Of a stretch of 64,000 bases of DNA, positions 46,101 to 54,560 are shown one piece after another. Position numbers and translations under genes: made by a program. Position 1 is the first letter of the stretch, and each line of letters opens with the position of its first letter. The DNA is taken from contig NZ_CP095742.1 of NCBI RefSeq assembly GCF_023078495.1, forward strand, positions 1,054,001 through 1,118,000. The letters run 5' to 3'. This DNA comes from Luteibacter aegosomatissinici (GTDB lineage: Bacteria; Pseudomonadota; Gammaproteobacteria; Xanthomonadales; Rhodanobacteraceae). Below the pieces are notes generated by a model. The model was given only the letters and a program-made list of their open reading frames with translations, searched no databases and had not been told where the DNA came from.

Positions 46101-48131
46101 ACCTGGGCGGACTATGCGCTGGGCGCTCCCAGGGGCGATATCACGCTCGATGGCGGCACTCTTGCGATCGAGTCGTGGGGCTGGGGGCCGCTCGCGCGAG
46201 ATATCCGTCTCGACGCACGAGCGTTGGCCGGTGGCATCGACATTACTGACCCGACCAACAGCCTGACGATCGCCCGCCCGATCACGGGGACGGGAGGCCT
46301 GCATAAGATGGGGCCCGGTACGCTGGTGCTCGCCGCCGCCAATACGTATGTCGGCCCCACGGTGGTGAGTGAAGGCACGCTGGTCGGCGATGCCGCATCG
46401 ATTCGTGGCGACATCACGAACGACGGCACGATCATCATCGCCCAGGAGGGTATCGGCCGCACCACGGGTGATACCGATGGCAATGGAACGTTCATCAAGA
46501 CGGGCTCTGGTAGCTTCGGGATGGAAGGACAGAGCTTGTTCACAGGTAACACCGTGATCGAGGAAGGCACGCTGCAGGTCGGATCGCCGGCCGCTGTCTC
46601 CGGCGTGGCGCCGGGCCTGCTCGGCGGCAATGTGTATGTGGCCAGCCGGGCTGTTCTCTCCGGTACCGGCACGGTCCTTGGCGATGTCCTCAGCCATGGC
46701 TACATCATGCCGGGCGATGTGTTGCACGGCCAGGCAACGGGCCGGCTCATCATCGCAGGTGATGTCACGTTCAGCGCCGACAGCACCCTGGCCATCATGG
46801 CGCGCACGGACAGTGCCAGCTCCCTTGCCGTCGGTGGGCATGCCACGATCGAGCAAGGGGCCCGGCTCGTCATCGACGCGCAGGGGGCCCAATGGGTGGC
46901 TGATACAAAATACGATGTGTTGACCGCCGCCGGTGGTACGACCGGCACCTTTGCATCCATCAACGGCAATTTTGCCTTCCTCAATACGCTTATCGCGTAT
47001 AGCGAGAGTGGCAACATCAGCCTCATCCTTCGGCGTAACGCGGCGGCGCTGGAGGATGCGGCGGTCACCCCTAATCAGCGTGCCGTCGCCGTTGCCGCAG
47101 GCGTGCTGGGCGCGGGGTCCGCAGTCTACGACCGCCTGGTGGCCCTGGATGCCGCCTCGGCACGCACGGCGTTCACGTCGCTCTCCGGCACGCTGCATGC
47201 CAGCGCGCAGGGCGCGGTGGTGGATAACCAGCGCCAGGTACGCGATGCAGTGACCCGCCACCTGGCCGATGCCGACCTGCCCGGCGGGCAGCGTGCCGAT
47301 GAGGGCCGCGTGTCCACGTGGGTCAGCGTGCTCGGCCGCGATGCGGATTACGATGGTGATGCCAATGCCGCGAAGGTCGATACGAGTGACAGCGGCGTGC
47401 TGTTTGGCGCGGACCTAGCCGTAGGGGAGGGCGGCCGCATCGGCGCCGTGCTTGGCCACGTCACGCAGAACATCCACGAGCGTTCGTCGCGTGGAAGTGC
47501 CGACGTAAAGGGCACCCAGTTCGGCATTTATGGCGACGTGGGGTTCGATGCACTGCACCTTTCGGGAGGGCTGGTGCAAGCGCACCACGACATCGATACC
47601 CGCCGTGACATCACGATCGGTGCCGAAACGATGCGCGGCTACGCGAGCCGTGATGCCGATACCACGCAGGGTTTCGCGGAGCTCGGCTACCGCTTTGGTG
47701 CCGCGGGGCGGTGGCGGGCCGAACCGTTCTTCCAGGCTTCCACCGTCCGCTGGAGCGGCGATAAAGCCACTGAGCACGGTGGCACCGGTACGGTGGTGGT
47801 AAGTGGCGACGATGCGCATGTGACCACTGGCCGGGCAGGCGTACACCTGGGTGCCGCGCTGGATGGCGATGCGCGGTTTGGCCTGCAGGCCACCCTGGCC
47901 TGGCAGCGTGCATGGGGCGATACCGTACCCGAGGCGCGCCTGCGCTTCGCCGAAGGTGGCCCTGGATTCACGACGGCCGGGGCGCCTCTGGCGCGCAACG
48001 CAGGCGTGGTCGATGCGGGCCTGGTGGTTCGTCTTGCCCCGGCAGTGCACATGGATGCCAGCTACACCGGCCAGTTCGCCGGCAAAGCCTCGGACCATGG
48101 CGGCCGCCTGTCGCTTAACGTCACCTTCTGA
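43200..48131 (+). CDS. Large autotransporter with FHA-like N-terminal domain and PATR repeats
   Basis: 1643 residues. It begins with an extended signal peptide region (ESPR; MNRTYQLVWNAALRVVQVAS) and a hydrophobic core (AMAVTALAVALSAALG, cleavage near residue 59). Residues about 80-130 (VDWSSFSIGAGGTLRFIQ, VVSGNTVSRLDGRW) resemble the haemagglutination/TPS domain. A long beta-helical passenger follows, with autotransporter-associated repeats around 638, 944, 1039 and 1103 (GTLALNGVNTWTGGLTISGG, GTLVLAAANTYVGPTVVSEG). The C-terminal ~275 residues are the type V beta-barrel, ending LSLNVTF with terminal Phe. Surface adhesin function is inferred; no protease motif was seen. Confidence 0.93.
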   Translation: MNRTYQLVWNAALRVVQVASEATKARRPVHLRRSRRSAMAVTALAVALSAALGNPASAQAVLPADPSIQAGNAAFDDSAPNLLVVAQLSPDLAVDWSSFSIGAGGTLRFIQAMGQSSTHVVSGNTVSRLDGRWEAGGDVSLGNDNGIVFTGAYQSPGGALHLTTAQTFAMLPGASIDVHGAGAAAGGDVWLQGDRYLEVSGHIDVSGSTPARRGTLHLATGQDLQLVTTIDSHLLPDGTYGGSGMGQVAAATITGAGGHVDIDSGASLWMRGSVHVAGKANLYSTDVMWFEAPFIADGDITLSSARSISSSSSGSITTSGDLILRAPTVTLEAPVTANRLVLDTPANASVGFVTGPLIVNTMTGTVDGGLHISGGPYSDANRIGLVDHLAVAGTFAMSNTVDTTIRDTLVGSFARIDAPGHDIDATGPGNVFTGAFAAQARDLQLASRAPIRLDGLDVRNATVVSDDAIYLGTRNAATGSISLSANGDVRQDQIVTLTVGGDLSIDANGHDIDLGGWTQPTSSQVNQVGGLVNLDGDHVRYASFTSPTRLGRIDAASNLSLIGVGDFDPRAYIAMGQVTTPATQLLNTRLWIGNGGTTGSLAGDIRLDNSSLLFNRSDRAVFAGDVSGNGLVTQAGAGTLALNGHGSNAAGVRAAWGTLLVGDAAHASAVQDGPVSVAGAATLGGTGRIAGAVTVETNGTLAPGDGIGTLHVGSLLMRNGGRLLMDVGTPGPNFATPGSADAVQVDGDVRFEGSVALNVANAGNMGAGLYRILSWGGQLDESAGQLTLVAQPSGAQMWLARDVINRRIDLFNAQGMTLQFWNADGQKHGLRGGGGPGVWSLTAPNWSDVDALVTGPMLPQPGFAIFDGDANLVTVDDGAGQVSTKGIQFGSSGWIVSGDKLALVADANGQTVVRVGDGSTTSSYMYASILSGLTGNTRLVKADYGTLALNGVNTWTGGLTISGGRLETWADYALGAPRGDITLDGGTLAIESWGWGPLARDIRLDARALAGGIDITDPTNSLTIARPITGTGGLHKMGPGTLVLAAANTYVGPTVVSEGTLVGDAASIRGDITNDGTIIIAQEGIGRTTGDTDGNGTFIKTGSGSFGMEGQSLFTGNTVIEEGTLQVGSPAAVSGVAPGLLGGNVYVASRAVLSGTGTVLGDVLSHGYIMPGDVLHGQATGRLIIAGDVTFSADSTLAIMARTDSASSLAVGGHATIEQGARLVIDAQGAQWVADTKYDVLTAAGGTTGTFASINGNFAFLNTLIAYSESGNISLILRRNAAALEDAAVTPNQRAVAVAAGVLGAGSAVYDRLVALDAASARTAFTSLSGTLHASAQGAVVDNQRQVRDAVTRHLADADLPGGQRADEGRVSTWVSVLGRDADYDGDANAAKVDTSDSGVLFGADLAVGEGGRIGAVLGHVTQNIHERSSRGSADVKGTQFGIYGDVGFDALHLSGGLVQAHHDIDTRRDITIGAETMRGYASRDADTTQGFAELGYRFGAAGRWRAEPFFQASTVRWSGDKATEHGGTGTVVVSGDDAHVTTGRAGVHLGAALDGDARFGLQATLAWQRAWGDTVPEARLRFAEGGPGFTTAGAPLARNAGVVDAGLVVRLAPAVHMDASYTGQFAGKASDHGGRLSLNVTF

Positions 48132-48223
48132 AACGGGTGGCGCGCGACCTATTCACGGCGGCTAGACCCTCGCCCCGACAACCTTCCCCTGCCGGGTGCG
48201 CCGGCCAGGGGAGGGGAGTTGCC

Positions 48224-48649
48224 ATGTCTTACGTTGGTCGCATGCATCTGCGCATGTTCATGCCGGGCCTGCTGGCACTCGGCACGGGCGCCGTTGCCGC
48301 CGCTGCGTTGCGTGCGGCCGAGGCGCTCCCGGGCGAGCTGGGTAACTTCCTTCTCTATTCGCACCTACCGCGCTGGCTGCTGGCGGCGGGTGTGTGCGCA
48401 GGCGTTGCCATTGTCGGCATCCAGGCCCTGCGCATCCGCCTCTGGGAGCGCGGCGCCCTTGCGTCGTGCTACGTCTGCGGGTGCCTGCTGGCACCGGCTC
48501 GTACCGGTCGCGGCGGGCTGGGCCGTGTCAGGCCGTGCCTTGGCTGCGGCAAGGTGCATGGGGTGAACCACCATGTCACGGGGCGCGTCGTGCCCCTGCA
48601 GGTGGCGGTGCCCGACAGCACCGGCCCAGGCGTGAGGGGTGCCCGCTGA
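48224..48649 (+). CDS. Small membrane protein with a zinc-ribbon-like cysteine cluster
   Basis: 141 residues from the ATG behind GGGGAGGGGAG. Two hydrophobic spans (MFMPGLLALGTGAVAAAALR and WLLAAGVCAGVAIVGIQALR) precede a soluble tail with CYVCGC, CLGCGK and VNHH, a four-Cys (plus His) metal-site pattern. I do not recognise a family. It is 92 bp downstream of the autotransporter and may be co-transcribed; an imperfect GC hairpin lies between (about 48182-48215). Confidence 0.6.
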   Translation: MSYVGRMHLRMFMPGLLALGTGAVAAAALRAAEALPGELGNFLLYSHLPRWLLAAGVCAGVAIVGIQALRIRLWERGALASCYVCGCLLAPARTGRGGLGRVRPCLGCGKVHGVNHHVTGRVVPLQVAVPDSTGPGVRGAR

Positions 48650-48650
48650 C

Positions 48651-48857
48651 TCAGCGGACGTTGGTGACCGTGATGCGGTGACCTACGCGCTCGAGCAGGA
48701 CGCGCAGTGCCTCGGCGTCGTCGACGCTGGCGCTATCATCGAGTGACAGCCACAGCGTATCGCCCGACAGGCCATGCACCTTTTCGTTGAACGTGATCTC
48801 GACCGCGGCCTTGCCGTTCGGGTGGACGACGGAAACTTCAAAATTGCGTGCCTGCAC
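48651..48857 (-). CDS. Small conserved hypothetical protein (68 aa)
   Basis: No ATG is available; a GTG preceded by AGGGGA (9-bp spacing) gives 68 residues: VQARNFEVSVVHPNGKAAVE, then ITFNEKVHGLSGDTLWLSLD and VDDAEALRVLLERVGHRITV. It looks like a compact alpha/beta protein. Convergent with the preceding gene, one base between stops. Function unknown. The alternative GTG at about 48897 would add 13 residues. Confidence 0.6.
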   Translation of the reverse strand: MQARNFEVSVVHPNGKAAVEITFNEKVHGLSGDTLWLSLDDSASVDDAEALRVLLERVGHRITVTNVR

Positions 48858-49010
48858 GGCCAGTATTCCCCTGATAACAAAACGATTGCGTGGCACAAGT
48901 TTAGCCGGGCCGTGAAGAAAAAGGCGTGACGCAGGTTTCGCCCGGACTAAAGCCCGGCCCTTGCCTGGCCGATAAACCAGTTCGAATTCGATGAAGGGCA
49001 GGGTGCCTCG

Positions 49011-49919
49011 ATGGGCATGGGTTTCTGGAGCGGGCGCGATGCCCGTGAGGCGCGATCGACGCTGGCGGCATTGGGCCGTCGCTTTGCCGTGGTGGAACTG
49101 GGCGCGGATGGCGTCATCCTGTCCAGCAACAAGGCCTTCCAGTCCATCCTTGGCGCGAGCACCGATACCCTGGCGGGCCAACCGTTCCAGGCCGTGTTCG
49201 CCGTGGATGACGCGGAGCACCTGTGGCGCGCCCTCTCGCGGGGCGAGGAAGTGGCCGACCTGGTCCGGGTGACCGGCGCCGGGCAGGAGGGGTGGATGCA
49301 GGCGGTTTACGTGCCGCGCATGGGCCGTGGCAACCGCCTCGCTTCTGTCGTGGTTTACGGCGCGGATGTCACCGCGCAGGTCGGGCGGGCCGCCAACCTG
49401 GGACAGCGCCAGCACGTCGTCGACGAAACGCAGGGCGTGATCGAGTTCTCCCTGGATGGCATGGTCCTGACCGCCAACCCCGCTTACCTGAAAATCGTGG
49501 GCTACCGGCTGGATGAGATCCAGGGCCGCCATCACAGCCTGTTCGTTGATGAGCGTGAAAGCCGTTCCGATGCGTACATCGGATTCTGGCGGCGCCTGCG
49601 CTCGGGCCTGCACGATGCCGGTTTGTATCGCCGGCTAGGCAAGGGCGAATGCGTGGTGTGGATCCAGGCAACGTACAACCCGATCTTTGACGCGGATGGC
49701 CGCCCGGTGAAGATCGTGAAGTACGCGGCGGAAATGAGCGCCGATGCGCTCCAGGCACCGCCGGCCGCGGTGCCGGTCGCGGCCGTACCCGTGGCGGATG
49801 CGGCGGTGGCCAACGTGCTCGACATGCTCGATAACGCGGCGGCGCGGGCCAATGCCTTGTCGATGGATGCCGCCATCGACGCCGCGCTCGCCGAGCAGCG
49901 TGGGCAGGACGGCGCGTGA
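49011..49919 (+). CDS. Tandem PAS domain protein with a chemoreceptor-tip-like tail
   Basis: 302 residues. PAS 1 spans about 20-115 (RFAVVELGADGVILSSNKAF, QSILGASTDTLAGQPF) and PAS 2 about 125-245 (GVIEFSLDGMVLTANPAYLK, IVGYRLDEIQGRHHSLF, VWIQATYNPIFDADGRPVKI), the latter of the kind found in Aer/BdlA-type receptors. After an Ala/Val/Pro linker the last ~40 residues include ARANALSMDAAIDAALAEQR, which resembles the MCP hairpin tip (NLLALNAAIEAARAGE). The MCP domain is otherwise missing. No kinase, GGDEF or membrane segment. No chemotaxis genes nearby. Confidence 0.85.
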   Translation: MGMGFWSGRDAREARSTLAALGRRFAVVELGADGVILSSNKAFQSILGASTDTLAGQPFQAVFAVDDAEHLWRALSRGEEVADLVRVTGAGQEGWMQAVYVPRMGRGNRLASVVVYGADVTAQVGRAANLGQRQHVVDETQGVIEFSLDGMVLTANPAYLKIVGYRLDEIQGRHHSLFVDERESRSDAYIGFWRRLRSGLHDAGLYRRLGKGECVVWIQATYNPIFDADGRPVKIVKYAAEMSADALQAPPAAVPVAAVPVADAAVANVLDMLDNAAARANALSMDAAIDAALAEQRGQDGA

Positions 49920-50051
49920 ACTTTCGCGTGCCTTTCGCCGTGGGCCTGCAAAGCGCATAGGCCGAGAGGTCGACTATCCCCCGCCCGGCCCGTGCGTTGA
50001 TATAGGCCTGCGTGGCCGCCGTCGCGGCCGCTTCCTGGCAGGGGATTCTCC

Positions 50052-51266
50052 ATGGGTAAGGTCGCAGCGGGCCGTGTGCCGGCCATCGTCATGGGGCGAG
50101 GTCCCACGGCCATCGGTATCCTGCGCAGCCTGGTGATGGCGGGCATTCCCGCCTACGTGGCCTGCCCTCCCGGGGACATGGCGACCCGCTCACGCTGGTA
50201 CCGGCCTACGCCGGGGGCCGCGTGGGATGGCACGCCGGGCCCGCAGGCGCTGGATACCCTGCGCGCCATGCCGCTCGAGCGCGCCGTGATCATCCCCGGC
50301 GCAGACGATGCGGCCATGTGGCTCACCCATTTGCCGTCGAGTGATCTCGGTTCCCGGTTCCTCGTGTGCAGCTCGACCCGTACCGCGCAGGCACTGCTGC
50401 AGGACAAGTCGGTGTTTGCGGGTTTCGTGGCGGCCGCCCACATTCCACACCCCAGGACATTTCGTCTCACGACGCTCGCCGATGTCGCCGAGGTGCCCAT
50501 GCACCAACTCGATCGCGTCTTCATCAAGCCGGTGAATTCGCAGCGCTTCAGTGACGTGGTCGGCGCGAAGGGTGTCTGGGTCGACTCGCTCGACGGATTG
50601 CGCGACGCATGGGCACGCTTCCACGCGCAGGGTTTTTCCGTCATGGCCCAGGAGTACGTTCCGGGCCCCGCGACGGAGCACTACTTCATCGACGGGTTCC
50701 GGGACGCCAACGGTGCCTACCCTGGCCTTTTCGCCCGGCGCCGGCTGCGCATGTCGCCACCGGACTTTGGCAACAGCTCCTGCTCGTGCGCCATCCCGCT
50801 GGATGCCGTCCCCGAAGCGGAACGGCACATCCGCCGCCTGCTGGACGGGCTGGATTACCGGGGCATCTTCAGTGCCGAGTTCAAGCGCGACCCGCGCGAT
50901 GGTGAATACCGCATCATCGAGGTGAACACCCGGGCGTGGACGTATGTGGAGTTTGCCGCGCGCCGTGGGGTGAACGTGTGCGACATGGCCTGGCACGATG
51001 CGCAGGAGCTGCCTGTACCGCGGGCGCCGCGCCAGTATCCCGCCGGGCGCTTCTGCGTGGACCTGTACCACGATATGGCCAGTTTGCGGCGGCGGCGGAG
51101 CGGCGTGGCCGAGATCGCCGGCCAGTGGCTGCATGCCGATCTGCATGTTTTCCGGATGGACGATCCCAAGCCGGCACTACACGCCATCGCGGGCATGGTG
51201 CGCAAACGCTTCGACCGGCCCGCCACCCAAACCCATGATGCGCACGTGCCCAGGGCGGTGCCCTAG
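50052..51266 (+). CDS. ATP-grasp domain protein of unknown substrate
   Basis: 404 residues. N-terminal Rossmann-like part (VPAIVMGRGPTAIGILRSLV, MAGIPAYVACPPGDM), ATP-grasp middle with RVFIKPVNSQRFSDVVGAKG and AQEYVPGPATEHYFIDGFRD, and the metal-binding FKRDPRDGEYRIIEVNTRAW near residue 290. Similar proteins are annotated as carboxylate-amine ligases or D-aspartate-ligase-like. It is monocistronic here, convergent with cfa. ATG 50052 is supported by position only (AGGGGATTC upstream). Confidence 0.85.
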   Translation: MGKVAAGRVPAIVMGRGPTAIGILRSLVMAGIPAYVACPPGDMATRSRWYRPTPGAAWDGTPGPQALDTLRAMPLERAVIIPGADDAAMWLTHLPSSDLGSRFLVCSSTRTAQALLQDKSVFAGFVAAAHIPHPRTFRLTTLADVAEVPMHQLDRVFIKPVNSQRFSDVVGAKGVWVDSLDGLRDAWARFHAQGFSVMAQEYVPGPATEHYFIDGFRDANGAYPGLFARRRLRMSPPDFGNSSCSCAIPLDAVPEAERHIRRLLDGLDYRGIFSAEFKRDPRDGEYRIIEVNTRAWTYVEFAARRGVNVCDMAWHDAQELPVPRAPRQYPAGRFCVDLYHDMASLRRRRSGVAEIAGQWLHADLHVFRMDDPKPALHAIAGMVRKRFDRPATQTHDAHVPRAVP

Positions 51267-51314
51267 CCGGCGGTGATTATCCCCTGCACGTGCATGCGGG
51301 GATGGCCGTCAGGC

Positions 51315-52439
51315 TTATCGCGGCACCCGAACGCCGCCGGGTACGCCACGTGGCGACAGCGTAAGCTGCCACAGCTGGTCGCGCCGGCTGCGGAACACGC
51401 CGGCGGAACAGCCGAGGTAGAAGTGCCACATACGGCGGAACCGCTCATCGTAGTTCGACGATAACCGTGGCCAGGCCGCATCGAAATTCGCCTGCCAGGC
51501 AACCAGCGTCCGGTCGTAGTCCGTACCGAAGTTGTGCCAGTCCTCGACCACGAACAGGCTTTCCAGCGCACTGGATACCTGGGCCATCGAGGGGATGACC
51601 GAGTTGGGGAAGATGTACTTCTCGATCCAGGGATCGGGCCGTCCGGCCGGGCCGTTGCTGCCGATGCAATGCAGGAGCACCAGTCCATCCGGCCTGACGC
51701 AGCGCCGGGCGACTTCGAACCAGGGGCGGTAATTCTTTCCCCCCACATGCTCGAACATGCCGACGGACAGCACCGCATCGAAACGCTCGTCGACCTCGTG
51801 GTAATCCTGCAGGCGGATCTCGATGGGTAGCCCGCGGCATAGCTCGCGAGCGTACTCGGCCTGCTCCTTTGAGATCGTGATGCCGACGCCGCTGACGCCG
51901 TAGCGTTCCGCAGCGAACTTCAGCGCCTCACCCCAGCCGCAGCCGATATCGAGGATACGCTGGCCCGGCGTGAGCTGGAGCTTGCGGCAGATCAGGTCGA
52001 GCTTGGCTTCCTGGGCATCATCGAGGTTCCAGGCATTGGCCCAGTAGGCGCAGGAATACACCAGGCGCTTGCCCAGCATGGCCTCGAACAGGTCGTTGCC
52101 CAGGTCGTAATGCTGGCGGCCCACCTCCCATGCGTGGTCACCGCGCTGCAGGTTGAGGAACCGGGCCTTCAGGTGGGCGACCAGGGTATCCAGCGTACGC
52201 AGGGAGTCATCGAGGTGGGCGTTGAGCACGCGGGTCATGAAGCCCGCAAGGTCAGGGCAATCCCACCAGCCATCCATGTAGGCCTCGCCCAGGCCCAGGG
52301 ATCCGTGGGCGAATACGCTGGTGTAGGTGCGTTCGTCGTGGACGGTGATATCGGTTGGCCGGTGGCCGTTGATCGTGATGCCGGCCTGCTCCAGCAGGCC
52401 TTGTGCGCGTGCTTTCAACGAAGCGGTATCGTGGCTCAT
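51315..52439 (-). CDS. cfa: Cyclopropane-fatty-acyl-phospholipid synthase
   Basis: 374 residues. CFA synthase methylenates cis-unsaturated phospholipid acyl chains using SAM, usually in stationary phase or under acid stress. The N-terminal lipid-binding part (HGSLGLGEAYMDGWWDCPDL) precedes a SAM methyltransferase core: RILDIGCGWGEALKFAAERY (motif I), GVGITISKEQAEYA, and SVGMFEHVGGKNY with the bicarbonate-site residues of the family. QHYDLGNDLFEAML is the family signature. Convergent with the ATP-grasp gene; between them lies an imperfect hairpin at 51278-51302. Confidence 0.96.
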   Translation of the reverse strand: MSHDTASLKARAQGLLEQAGITINGHRPTDITVHDERTYTSVFAHGSLGLGEAYMDGWWDCPDLAGFMTRVLNAHLDDSLRTLDTLVAHLKARFLNLQRGDHAWEVGRQHYDLGNDLFEAMLGKRLVYSCAYWANAWNLDDAQEAKLDLICRKLQLTPGQRILDIGCGWGEALKFAAERYGVSGVGITISKEQAEYARELCRGLPIEIRLQDYHEVDERFDAVLSVGMFEHVGGKNYRPWFEVARRCVRPDGLVLLHCIGSNGPAGRPDPWIEKYIFPNSVIPSMAQVSSALESLFVVEDWHNFGTDYDRTLVAWQANFDAAWPRLSSNYDERFRRMWHFYLGCSAGVFRSRRDQLWQLTLSPRGVPGGVRVPR

Positions 52440-52581
52440 GGATGGGTTCCGGTGACCCTGCTCGCCGCCCCGCGCGGCGTGGCGCTACCTCCGTGGCTGA
52501 TTATGGGCACCGGCCGTGGGCTCAGGGCAAGCACGACTTACAGCTATACTGTTTGCATCCCCCGGTACAGATTGACGGTCC

Positions 52582-53850
52582 ATGACCTCCGCGACCCGCG
52601 ATCCGCGGCGCCACCTTCCGTTGTTGCTCGCGGCCCTCAGCATGATCGGGCCGTTCTCGATCGATGCCATCTTCCCGGGCTTCCCGGACATCGGCCACAC
52701 CTTCGGGGTGGGCGAGGTAGCCCTGCAACAGCTGCTCAGTGTGTACCTGCTGGCCTACGCGGTCATGAGCCTGTTCCACGGTGCCATCTCCGATGCGTAC
52801 GGGCGCAAGCCGGTGATCGTGGTGGCCATGGGTATCTACGCGTTGGCTTCGGCGGGCGCGGCGCTGGCGCCGGGCTTCGGTTTCCTGCTGGGTTGCCGCA
52901 TCGTGCAGGGCTTGTGCGGCGGCGCGGGTATCGTGGTCGGCCGCGCCATCGTCCGCGACACCATGCACGGTGAAGAAGCGCAGCGGATGATGTCGAAGGT
53001 GATGATGATCTTCGGCATCGCGCCGGCGATCGCACCGATCGTGGGTGCATGGCTGCTGGGGATCGATGGCTGGCGCGGTATTTTCTGGGCGCTTACGGCG
53101 TTCACCGTGCTGCTGGTGCTGGGTATCACGCGCTTCCTGGTGGAATCGCACCCGGTGGAGAAGCGAACGGTGTTCCAGCCGCGGCCATTGCTGCGCGGTT
53201 ATGTGGCGATCGCGCGGGATCTACCGTTCTGGCCGCTGGCGATCGCGAGCTCGGTGAATTTCTCGGGTCTGTTCTTGTATATCGCTTCGGCACCGCACCT
53301 GATCCGCGATGTGTTGCACCTGGGTGCCGATGGTTTCCCGTGGTTGTTCGTGCCGACGGTGACGGGCATGGTCACGGGCGCGTTTATCTCGGGGCGCGTG
53401 GCGGGGCGGGTGAGCGCGGCGAAGACGGTGGGCTGGGGTTATGCCGCGATGCTTTCGAGCTGCGCGTTCAGCCTGTTCTTTGCGCTGGTGCTGGATGCGC
53501 CGCGCGTGCCGTGGTCGACAGTGCCGCTGGCGCTGTATGGCTGCGGTGTGCAAATGGCGTTCCCGACGCTGACGATCCTGTTGCTGGACCGGTTCCCGAA
53601 CCAGCGCGGCGGGGTATCGTCGGTGCAGGCGTTTGGCAGCCTGATCACGACGGCGTTTATCGCGGGCGTGCTGTCGCCGCTGCTGTCGTCGAGCATGCTG
53701 TACCTGGCCTTGGGCGCGACGTCGCTGTGCCTGACAGGCCTGGCGGCATGGCTGTGGTACGGCTCGATGGAACGCCGCCGCCTGTCCCGCGCCTCGGCCG
53801 CGGCCGCCACCGAGGTGGTATCGCAAATCGAGCGCAACGAACCGGGCTAA
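52582..53850 (+). CDS. MFS multidrug efflux transporter, Bcr/CflA type
   Basis: 422 residues with 12 hydrophobic segments. Starts LPLLLAALSMIGPFSIDAIF; loop 2-3 motif SDAYGRKPVIVVAMGIYALA is the MFS motif A equivalent; motif C-like GIAPAIAPIVGAWLLGIDGW follows in helix 5, marking a drug:H+ antiporter (DHA1, Bcr/CflA). The substrate is not predictable. The ATG is preceded by a divergent 140-bp gap to cfa. Ends before the first large intergenic repeat element. Confidence 0.92.
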   Translation: MTSATRDPRRHLPLLLAALSMIGPFSIDAIFPGFPDIGHTFGVGEVALQQLLSVYLLAYAVMSLFHGAISDAYGRKPVIVVAMGIYALASAGAALAPGFGFLLGCRIVQGLCGGAGIVVGRAIVRDTMHGEEAQRMMSKVMMIFGIAPAIAPIVGAWLLGIDGWRGIFWALTAFTVLLVLGITRFLVESHPVEKRTVFQPRPLLRGYVAIARDLPFWPLAIASSVNFSGLFLYIASAPHLIRDVLHLGADGFPWLFVPTVTGMVTGAFISGRVAGRVSAAKTVGWGYAAMLSSCAFSLFFALVLDAPRVPWSTVPLALYGCGVQMAFPTLTILLLDRFPNQRGGVSSVQAFGSLITTAFIAGVLSPLLSSSMLYLALGATSLCLTGLAAWLWYGSMERRRLSRASAAAATEVVSQIERNEPG

Positions 53851-53855
53851 CGGCC

Positions 53856-54109
53856 CGCCTTCGGCTTCGCTCTGGTGAAGCGGTTCATTCGCTTTCGCGA
53901 ATGCATGTTTCTAGCGGCATCCGCCGCCTTGCTCTTGTGGGCGTGAGGCCGAGAGCCGTCGGTGCCCACCCTCGCTGCTCAGACAGGTCCTCCGCGTTCG
54001 GTGCGGAATGCCGCTGCGCGGCATGGTTTACCTATATGGCCTACGGCCGCTCTCTTGTGCGGAACTCGCCTCGAGGGTGGGCACCGACGACTCTTTTGAC
54101 CCATGAGGT
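53856..54109 (+). repeat. Large intergenic repeat element, copy A
   Basis: Begins CGCCTTCGGCTTCGC, then AAGCGGTTCATTCGCT; bounded hairpin arms GTCGGTGCCCACCCTCG (53958-53974) and CGAGGGTGGGCACCGAC (54072-54088); ends with GACCCATGAGGT. The reverse complement recurs at 54694-54965 and related copies at 61741 and 62358. The interior differs by pair. No gene is supported in it. Confidence 0.85.
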
Positions 54110-54334
54110 TGGGTGTTGGGAGAGCCGCGGCGTTGTCTGCGGGCAGAGCGGTGCGTTCGGACACGTACTGGCGGACAGCGGCTTCGTCCGCGGACAGTCG
54201 TGATCGTGTGGCGTGGTTCGACGCAAACGCCGTCGTGGCGCCGTTTGTGGGTTGTGGTTTGGGTTGGCACGGCGGATGCAACGTCTCGGGTGACGGGGCC
54301 TGGCCCCAATCGCCCCACCTCACGGAGCATCGCC

Positions 54335-54466
54335 ATGAAAGCTGAAACCTTCCTGCTCAAGTCCTTCTTCGTTGCTGCCGTGCTGACTTGCGTGTTGGCC
54401 ATGGGTTCGTTTATCACGGCCAGTCCCGCGCATCTGCCGGCGACTGTGGTAGCTGCCGCGCAGTGA
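54335..54466 (+). CDS. Small membrane/exported peptide (43 aa) inside the A-B repeat pair
   Basis: ATG at 54335 behind ACGGAG (8-bp spacing). The peptide MKAETFLLKSFFVAAVLTCV then LAMGSFITASPAHLPATVVA has one hydrophobic span like a signal anchor. No family recognised. It lies between inverted repeats A and B and is absent from the similar C-D pair. The rest of 54110-54560 holds nothing else recognised except a degenerate GTAG arm near 54498-54518. Confidence 0.5.
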   Translation: MKAETFLLKSFFVAAVLTCVLAMGSFITASPAHLPATVVAAAQ

Positions 54467-54560
54467 TGGGTTACGGCGTCATCGCTGCGTAGGCTGATCG
54501 CGTGCAAGCACGCTCCCACACGAGCCCGGCGCATCCATTCACCAGATCGCGGCACCCCTC

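Noticed and set aside
52110-52973. Plus-strand 287-codon frame spanning the cfa 5' end and MFS start
   Set aside because: Antisense to cfa then out of frame in the MFS gene; no domain.
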